A stretch of DNA of 64,000 nucleotides, taken from positions 310,001-374,000 of the forward strand of contig NZ_JALPRK010000001.1 in the NCBI RefSeq assembly GCF_023195895.1. The letters are read 5' to 3'. The notes under the pieces are model-generated. The model was given only the letters and a program-made list of their open reading frames with translations, was not told where the DNA came from and made no database searches. The stretch comes from Paenibacillus mellifer (GTDB lineage: Bacteria > Bacillota > Bacilli > Paenibacillales > Paenibacillaceae). Every line of letters begins with the position of its first letter. Position 1 is the stretch's first letter. Made by a program: the position numbers and the translations under genes. Of this stretch, positions 58,867 to 64,000 are shown piece after piece.

Positions 58867-59048
58867 GATTCATCACCTCGGTACGGATTTCGCTTTTTGC
58901 TAAAAATTCGGATATTATGATAGTAGAAATTGAATCTTTTAAAACTGAGATAATCTGCTAAAATTATACCTTATTTCTTTATTTATTTCAGCATTCAAGC
59001 TAAAATAGGTTTGTTTAGCGATTTAATGTCCAAAAGGGGGGAAATACC

Positions 59049-60164
59049 TTGCTGAAAATTGGTTCCCATGTCTCGTTCTCGGACAAGGGCCTGCCTAGTG
59101 CTACGGCCGAGGCGGTAACCTACGGCTCCAGCTCCTTCATGATATACACCGGAGCACCGCAAAATACGCGGCGTAAACCGATCGAATCAATGAATATTGA
59201 AGAAGGCCAAGCGGCGATGAATCAGGCCGGTATCGGCGAAATCGTCGTTCACGCGCCTTACATTATTAATTTGGGTTCTTACAAATCCAATACGTACCAG
59301 CTTGCCGTAGACTTCCTGCAGGAGGAAATCCGCCGCACTCATGCGCTCGGCGTACGGAACATTGTGCTTCATCCCGGCGCCTTTACGGACAAGGATGCCG
59401 AGTACGGGGTGAACCGTATTGCGGAAGGCCTGAACGAGGTGCTGAACGGAACGAGCGAAACCGACGTTTGCATCGCGCTGGAAACCATGGCCGGCAAAGG
59501 GACGGAGATTGGCCGCAGCTTTGAGGAGATCGCGCAGATCATCGATAAAGTTCAGCACAACGAGCGGCTGACCATCTGCCTCGATACCTGTCACATCCAT
59601 GATGCCGGGTACGATATCGTGAATGATTTGGACGGAGTTCTGAAGAAATTCGACGACACAATTGGATTGAAGCGGATTGAAGTGGTTCATATCAATGACA
59701 GCAAGAATCCGGTAGGCGCGGCAAAAGATCGTCATACGCCCATCGGCTCCGGCTGGATTGGATTTGAAGCGATTAATCGCGTTGTTCATCACGAATCGCT
59801 GCAGGGACGGCCGTTCATCCTGGAGACACCTTGGGTTGGGAAGGATGCGAAAACGCAGCGCCCGATGTACGAAGTTGAGATCGCGCTTTTGCGCGGGAAC
59901 GTAAGCGAAAGGTTTGGCGAATCGTTCCTGAGCGATGTGGAACGTCTGGCTGATTTCTTCAACAAGCAGGACATCGGGGCACGTTCTTTTGTATTGGATA
60001 CGTGGAATCTGCTCAAGAACGACGCCAAAGCGAAGAAGGCGGATCCGCGTGAACCGATGGAACGGTTGTACGACCTCGCGATGGAGGCCAGCCTGTTCCC
60101 AGAGCTGACGGAAGAGCAAGTGAACCAACGCCTGGTGGCTTGGTTTGCCGGCGCGGGTAAATAA
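59049..60164 (+). CDS. nfo: Endonuclease IV with C-terminal extension
   Basis: A 371-residue AP endonuclease that cuts DNA 5' of abasic sites in base-excision repair. The TIM-barrel metal ligands are recognisable in [46 protein letters not shown] and ILETPW. The enzyme proper ends near residue 285, the usual family length; about 86 further residues ([14 protein letters not shown] onward, helical, charged) form an extra C-terminal domain that I do not recognise. TTG start after AAAAGGGGGG. Confidence 0.9.
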   Translation: MLKIGSHVSFSDKGLPSATAEAVTYGSSSFMIYTGAPQNTRRKPIESMNIEEGQAAMNQAGIGEIVVHAPYIINLGSYKSNTYQLAVDFLQEEIRRTHALGVRNIVLHPGAFTDKDAEYGVNRIAEGLNEVLNGTSETDVCIALETMAGKGTEIGRSFEEIAQIIDKVQHNERLTICLDTCHIHDAGYDIVNDLDGVLKKFDDTIGLKRIEVVHINDSKNPVGAAKDRHTPIGSGWIGFEAINRVVHHESLQGRPFILETPWVGKDAKTQRPMYEVEIALLRGNVSERFGESFLSDVERLADFFNKQDIGARSFVLDTWNLLKNDAKAKKADPREPMERLYDLAMEASLFPELTEEQVNQRLVAWFAGAGK

Positions 60165-60200
60165 CGAAGACATCATTTGTGCAAGGGGAATCGAAGAACA

Positions 60201-61100
60201 ATGGATACGCATATCAAAACGGGCGGACAACCCGTCAAACCTTATGAGAGCAACCGTGCGCGGATGTTGATCTCCTGCCCGGACGGGCCGGGGATCGTTG
60301 CCGCGGTATCTCGCTTCCTGTACGAGCATGGAGCGAATATCGTGCAATCGGACCAGTATACCATGGACCCTGAGGGCGGTATGTTCTTTATGCGGGTTGA
60401 ATTCGATCTGGATGGATTAGATGGGCGGATTGCGGCGCTAAGGAGCGATTTCGAGGTCATCGCCTCGCAGTTTCGGATGGATTGGAACATTCATCAGCTG
60501 AGCCGCAAGAAGAAGCTGGCGATCTTCGTGTCCAAGGAGGATCACTGCCTGGTTGAGCTGTTATGGCAATGGCAAGCCGGCGATCTGGACGCCGAAATTT
60601 CTATGGTCGTGAGCAATCATCCGGATATGAAGGAATACGTTGAATCGTTTGGGATTCCTTATTACCACATTCCGGTCACGCCGGAGACGAAACGCGAAGC
60701 CGAGCAAAAGCAGTTGGAGATCGTCGGCGGCAACGTCGATTTGATCGTGCTGGCGAGATACATGCAAATTGTATCCCCGGCGTTGATCGAGCCGTACCGC
60801 AACCGTCTGATCAACATTCATCATTCGTTTCTGCCGGCTTTCGTAGGAGGCAAGCCGTATGCCCAAGCGTATGACCGCGGGGTTAAAATCATCGGCGCAA
60901 CCGCGCACTACGTGACCGAGGAGCTGGATGGCGGCCCGATCATCGAACAGGACGTGCAGCGCGTCAGCCATCGCGACGACGTGAACGAGTTGAAGCGAAT
61001 CGGGCGGACCATTGAACGGGTTGTGTTGGCCCGGGCAGTGAAATGGCACATCGAGGACCGGATTTTGGTGCATCAAAACAAGACGGTCGTGTTCAATTAA
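60201..61100 (+). CDS. purU: Formyltetrahydrofolate deformylase
   Basis: A 299-residue enzyme that hydrolyses 10-formyl-THF to formate and THF, balancing one-carbon pools and feeding PurT. An ACT domain is at about 20-95 (MLISCPDGPGIVAAVSRFLY) and the formyltransferase-like domain at about 100-299, with catalytic N and H in NIHHSFLPAF and the aspartate in SHRDDVNEL. ATG at 60201 follows AAGGGGAATCG; a GTG 24 bases earlier is less likely. The strong hairpin at 61128-61181 ends the transcript. Confidence 0.93.
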   Translation: MDTHIKTGGQPVKPYESNRARMLISCPDGPGIVAAVSRFLYEHGANIVQSDQYTMDPEGGMFFMRVEFDLDGLDGRIAALRSDFEVIASQFRMDWNIHQLSRKKKLAIFVSKEDHCLVELLWQWQAGDLDAEISMVVSNHPDMKEYVESFGIPYYHIPVTPETKREAEQKQLEIVGGNVDLIVLARYMQIVSPALIEPYRNRLINIHHSFLPAFVGGKPYAQAYDRGVKIIGATAHYVTEELDGGPIIEQDVQRVSHRDDVNELKRIGRTIERVVLARAVKWHIEDRILVHQNKTVVFN

Positions 61101-61127
61101 CCGGCTCCACGTTAAATGATTATGAAT

Positions 61128-61181
61128 AACAAAACCGGCATCATGGACAGAGCGTCCGCTCGTCAAGATGCCGGTTTTGTT
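61128..61181. terminator. Bidirectional terminator between purU and the RidA gene
   Basis: AACAAAACCGGCATC pairs perfectly with GATGCCGGTTTTGTT across a 24-base loop; T-rich on both strands. Confidence 0.88.
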
Positions 61182-61184
61182 ACG

Positions 61185-61532
61185 TTATACTTCTCCCAGG
61201 TAGGCGATCCCGTCTATCATCAGCAGACAATCGCTGTCGAAGAATTCGGTGGTGGAGGTCATGCGAGCTGGACAATGACTTTGCTCGAAGTACTCGAGAA
61301 ATACCTTCTCCATCTCGGGCAGGTCCTGAATATGCTTGAGATACACATTCACTTTCACCAACCGTTCCAGCGGGCATCCGCAGTCGGATAAGGTGGATTT
61401 CAGATGAGTAAAGACATCGTGAATTTGCGCGGTGAAGTCGTCGCCAAAACCTCGGTGCAGCCCGAGAAATACATAGTCGCCGGCGGCGACAGCGGAAGAA
61501 TAGCTAAACGGAGTTGGAAAATGGGTAATCAT
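61185..61532 (-). CDS. RidA family protein
   Basis: A 115-residue RidA/YjgF-family protein. The family's active-site arginine is present in HCPARMTSTTEF and the barrel pattern (YSSAVAAGDYVFLG at the start, VKVNVYLKHI in the middle) is intact. Canonical RidA destroys reactive enamine/imine intermediates from PLP enzymes; this member's G-and-A loops differ enough that the substrate is uncertain. Promoter with a LexA-like box at 61594-61622. Confidence 0.82.
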   Translation of the reverse strand: MITHFPTPFSYSSAVAAGDYVFLGLHRGFGDDFTAQIHDVFTHLKSTLSDCGCPLERLVKVNVYLKHIQDLPEMEKVFLEYFEQSHCPARMTSTTEFFDSDCLLMIDGIAYLGEV

Positions 61533-61593
61533 GATCTTAAGCCTCCTGAATTCTAAGGATTTGTGCCAGATCTAGAGGTGAATGTTTTCACAT

Positions 61594-61622
61594 AGTATAG
61601 AACATGTGTTCTTAAAAAGCAA
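61594..61622 (-). promoter_or_regulatory. Promoter of the RidA gene with LexA-like box
   Basis: On the minus strand TTGCTT (61622-61617), 17-base spacer, TATACT (61599-61594). The spacer contains GAACACATGTTC (61600-61611), which fits the Bacillus LexA pattern GAACRNRYGTTC. Confidence 0.5.
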
Positions 61623-61693
61623 GGAATTTAATAACCGGACAGGAGCAACCTCAAAAAAGCTCATTTGCGGGGGAAAGGTTGGGAATAATGGTA

Positions 61694-61722
61694 TGGAAAA
61701 GGGGAGTAGGAAGTGCTACAAT
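61694..61722 (+). promoter_or_regulatory. Promoter of tkt
   Basis: TGGAAA (61694-61699), 17-base spacer, extended -10 TGCTACAAT (TACAAT at 61717-61722). The leader of about 100 bases shows no riboswitch fold that I could see. Confidence 0.55.
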
Positions 61723-61825
61723 AGATAAAGTCAAAATGATTTTTTCAAAGTGATTGTTTTGTAATCGGAGCGTTAAAAGTTTCATGGTTTTCAACGATCT
61801 TTTCATAATTAAGGAGGAAACACGA

Positions 61826-63850
61826 ATGCCACTTTCAGACAACAATAAGATCGACAATCTCTCGATCACCACCATTCGTACGCTGGCGATCGACGCGATC
61901 GAGAAAGCGAAATCCGGCCATCCGGGGATGCCGATGGGTTCCGCCCCAATGGGTTATCAGCTGTTCGCTAAAACGATGAACCATAATCCGGACGAACCAA
62001 CCTGGATCAACCGCGACCGTTTCGTCTTGTCCGCCGGCCATGGTTCTATGCTGCTGTACAGCTTGCTGCACCTGTCTGGTTATGACCTCCCAATGGAAGA
62101 AATCAAACAATTCCGTCAATGGGGAAGCAAAACGCCGGGTCATCCGGAGTTTGGCCACACCGCTGGTGTGGATGCGACAACCGGTCCGCTTGGCCAAGGT
62201 TTGGCGATGGCTGTAGGGATGGCGCTTGCGGAAACTCAACTGGCGGCGACATACAATAAAGGCGATCTGAAAGTGATCAATCACTATACGTACGGGATTT
62301 GCGGCGACGGCGACCTGATGGAAGGTGTGGCCAGTGAAGCGGCATCGCTTGCCGGTCACCTGAAGCTGGGTAAATTGATTTTCCTCTATGACTCCAACGA
62401 CATCTCGCTGGACGGCAAGCTGAACCTTAGTTTCTCGGAGAACGTGGCTCAGCGCTTCGAAGCTTACGGCTGGCAAACGCTGCGCGTGGAAGACGGCAAC
62501 GATTTGGCGGCTATTGAAGCTGCGATCGAAGAAGCGAAACGCGATACCGAACGTCCAACGCTGATCGAAGTGAAGACAGTGATCGGTTACGGCAGCCCGA
62601 ACAAGCAAGGCAAAGGCGGTCATGGCGGTACCCACGGCTCCCCGCTGGGCGCTGAAGAAGCGAAGCTGACCAAAGAGAACTACAAATGGGTCTATGAAGA
62701 AGATTTCTATGTTCCGCAAGAAGTGCGCGAGCATTTTGCCAAAGTCAAAGAACGCGGGATTGCGGCGTATCAAGCTTGGCAAGAAACTTTCAAGAAATAT
62801 CAATCGCAATATCCGGAGCTTGCCGCTCAATTCGAGCAAGCGATTGCCGGCGATCTGCCATCCGATTGGGATGCGAAGCTGCCTAAGTACAGTGTAACCG
62901 ACAAAGCGGTCTCCACACGCGTAGCTTCCGGTAACGCGCTCAACGGACTTGCTCCGAACGTACCGCAACTGCTGGGCGGCTCCGCCGACCTGGAAAGCTC
63001 AACGATGACGCATTTGAACGACCTGGCCATGTATACGCCGGAAACCCGCGATGGCCGCAACTTGTATTTCGGCGTACGCGAGTTCGGTATGGCTGCTGCC
63101 ATGAACGGTATCATGCTGCATGGCGGTTTGAAAGTGTTCGGCGGCACGTTCTTCGTGTTCACCGATTACTTGCGTCCGGCTGTACGTTTGTCCGCGCTGA
63201 TGAAGTTGCCGGTCACTTACGTGCTGACGCATGACAGTATCGCGGTCGGCGAAGACGGCCCTACCCACGAGCCGATCGAACAGCTTGCTTCCCTGCGGAT
63301 CATCCCGGGCTTGACGGTCATCCGTCCGGCGGACGGCAATGAAACGTCGGCAGCATGGGCTTATGCGGTAGAGAACAAATCGAATCCGGTGGTCTTGGTG
63401 CTGACTCGTCAAAACCTGCCGATCCTGGAGAAAACAGCGGAAGCGGCTCGCGAAGGGATCAAACGCGGCGGTTACGTCGTATCCGACGCGAAGGACGGCA
63501 AACCGGTTGCGCAAATCATCGCAACGGGTTCCGAAGTTCAGCTTGCAGTTAAAGCGCAAGCCGCCCTGGCAGAAGAAGGGATCCATGTCCGCGTGATCAG
63601 CTTGCCAAGCGTGGATCTGTTCGATAAACAGGATCAGGCTTACAAGGACTCCGTTATCCTGCCGGACGTTAAAGCCCGCGTTGCTGTGGAAATGGCGCAC
63701 CCGTTCGGATGGGATCGTTTTGTCGGGGAGAAAGGTTCGGTCATCGGCATCGATAAATTCGGGGCTTCCGCGCCTGGCGATAAAGTGATTGAAGAGTATG
63801 GCTTTACCGTAGAGAACGTCGTTAACCACGTGAAATCTCAATTGAAATAA
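61826..63850 (+). CDS. tkt: Transketolase
   Basis: A 674-residue thiamine-diphosphate enzyme of the non-oxidative pentose phosphate pathway, transferring two-carbon units between ketoses and aldoses. The N-terminal TPP-binding region is intact ([42 protein letters not shown]), followed by the pyrimidine domain ([34 protein letters not shown]) and C-terminal domain, all of normal length. ATG at 61826 follows AAGGAGG; the upstream in-frame start is unsupported. Confidence 0.96.
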   Translation: MPLSDNNKIDNLSITTIRTLAIDAIEKAKSGHPGMPMGSAPMGYQLFAKTMNHNPDEPTWINRDRFVLSAGHGSMLLYSLLHLSGYDLPMEEIKQFRQWGSKTPGHPEFGHTAGVDATTGPLGQGLAMAVGMALAETQLAATYNKGDLKVINHYTYGICGDGDLMEGVASEAASLAGHLKLGKLIFLYDSNDISLDGKLNLSFSENVAQRFEAYGWQTLRVEDGNDLAAIEAAIEEAKRDTERPTLIEVKTVIGYGSPNKQGKGGHGGTHGSPLGAEEAKLTKENYKWVYEEDFYVPQEVREHFAKVKERGIAAYQAWQETFKKYQSQYPELAAQFEQAIAGDLPSDWDAKLPKYSVTDKAVSTRVASGNALNGLAPNVPQLLGGSADLESSTMTHLNDLAMYTPETRDGRNLYFGVREFGMAAAMNGIMLHGGLKVFGGTFFVFTDYLRPAVRLSALMKLPVTYVLTHDSIAVGEDGPTHEPIEQLASLRIIPGLTVIRPADGNETSAAWAYAVENKSNPVVLVLTRQNLPILEKTAEAAREGIKRGGYVVSDAKDGKPVAQIIATGSEVQLAVKAQAALAEEGIHVRVISLPSVDLFDKQDQAYKDSVILPDVKARVAVEMAHPFGWDRFVGEKGSVIGIDKFGASAPGDKVIEEYGFTVENVVNHVKSQLK

Positions 63851-63894
63851 GTTATAGCAGGGACCTCTTAAAGGGGAAGAAGGGAGAGGGGAAC

Positions 63895-64000
63895 GTGACA
63901 GAGCAACTGCAAAATGTGACCGTAGAGAAGCAAGCTAACATTTATTTTGACGGCAAAGTCACGAGCCGGACCGTTTGGTTGCCGGACGGAAACAAACTGA
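63895..64000 (+). CDS. ppnP: Pyrimidine/purine nucleoside phosphorylase PpnP (partial)
   Basis: Only the first 35 codons lie in the window. The GTG follows GGGAGAGGGG and the frame reads [12 protein letters not shown], then [14 protein letters not shown], which matches the start of PpnP (YaiE/DUF1255), a small cupin that phosphorolyses several nucleosides. The rest runs off the window end. Confidence 0.8.
   Translation, partial: MTEQLQNVTVEKQANIYFDGKVTSRTVWLPDGNKL

Noticed and set aside
59187..60347. 386-codon ORF antisense to nfo
   Set aside because: Mirrors the codon pattern of nfo, has no ribosome binding site and a composition unlike a folded protein.
61835..63841. Two long ORFs antisense to transketolase
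   Set aside because: Shadow frames of a highly expressed, biased gene; no start signals and Arg/His/Gln-rich translation.

Overview
The window is chromosomal DNA from an endospore-forming, Gram-positive bacterium of the Bacillota, most probably a Paenibacillus-like species. The reasons are: strong AGGAGG-type ribosome binding sites with frequent TTG and GTG starts; sporulation genes (ydcC-like, cmpA); a sugar ABC transporter beside a YesN/YesM two-component pair; a LytTR-DUF3021-ABC cassette; a protein with a copper-amine-oxidase N-terminal-like domain; and a gene order (ydcC-alr-ndoAI-ndoA ... tex ... cmpA-sprT) that follows the Bacillus subtilis ydc region but lacks the sigB operon. No IS element, prophage or CRISPR array was seen.

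Layout. 0.3-4.7 kb: a GbsR-type regulator, a membrane-anchored alpha/beta hydrolase and an amino acid permease. 4.9-11.5 kb: a sugar ABC importer (two permeases and a lipoprotein binding protein, no ATPase) followed by its probable YesN/YesM sensor pair. 11.5-17.1 kb: an MFS exporter, a small membrane protein with an apparent frameshift, a TetR regulator, and a LytTR-DUF3021-ABC exporter operon on the minus strand. 17.3-21.2 kb: ydcC-like lipoprotein, alanine racemase, the EndoAI/EndoA antitoxin-toxin pair and an unknown 95-residue protein. 21.2-24.7 kb: a hairpin repeat element and a YknXYZ/MacB-like exporter. 25-29.8 kb: DUF4190 protein, Tex, a Crp/Fnr regulator and a degenerate HD-GYP protein. 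29.9-35.1 kb: a CHASE2 class III adenylate cyclase translationally coupled to a secreted FecR-domain protein and followed by a secreted NHL-repeat protein; this is the most interesting module here. 35.2-37.4 kb: the tiny cmpA gene, two repeat families, and sprT. 37.3-39.2 kb: an ArsR-like regulator and MFS exporter with a palindromic operator. 39.4-40 kb: tRNAs Asn-Ser-Glu-Leu. 40-44.5 kb: HAD phosphatase, AzlD/AzlC, a PAS/CxxC protein, an XRE regulator, a second tRNA-Leu and a DCC thiol oxidoreductase. 44.7-55.1 kb: a ten-gene Tad (type IVc) pilus cluster of the monoderm type, ending in an FHA protein. 55.2-57.3 kb: two Fur-controlled siderophore permeases. 57.4-64 kb: housekeeping genes (YfhF-like epimerase, DUF2621, endonuclease IV, purU, a RidA protein with a LexA-like box, transketolase, and the start of ppnP).

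All assignments come from reading the sequence and from family knowledge; no database search was run. Bases 1-269 hold no gene that I can support.
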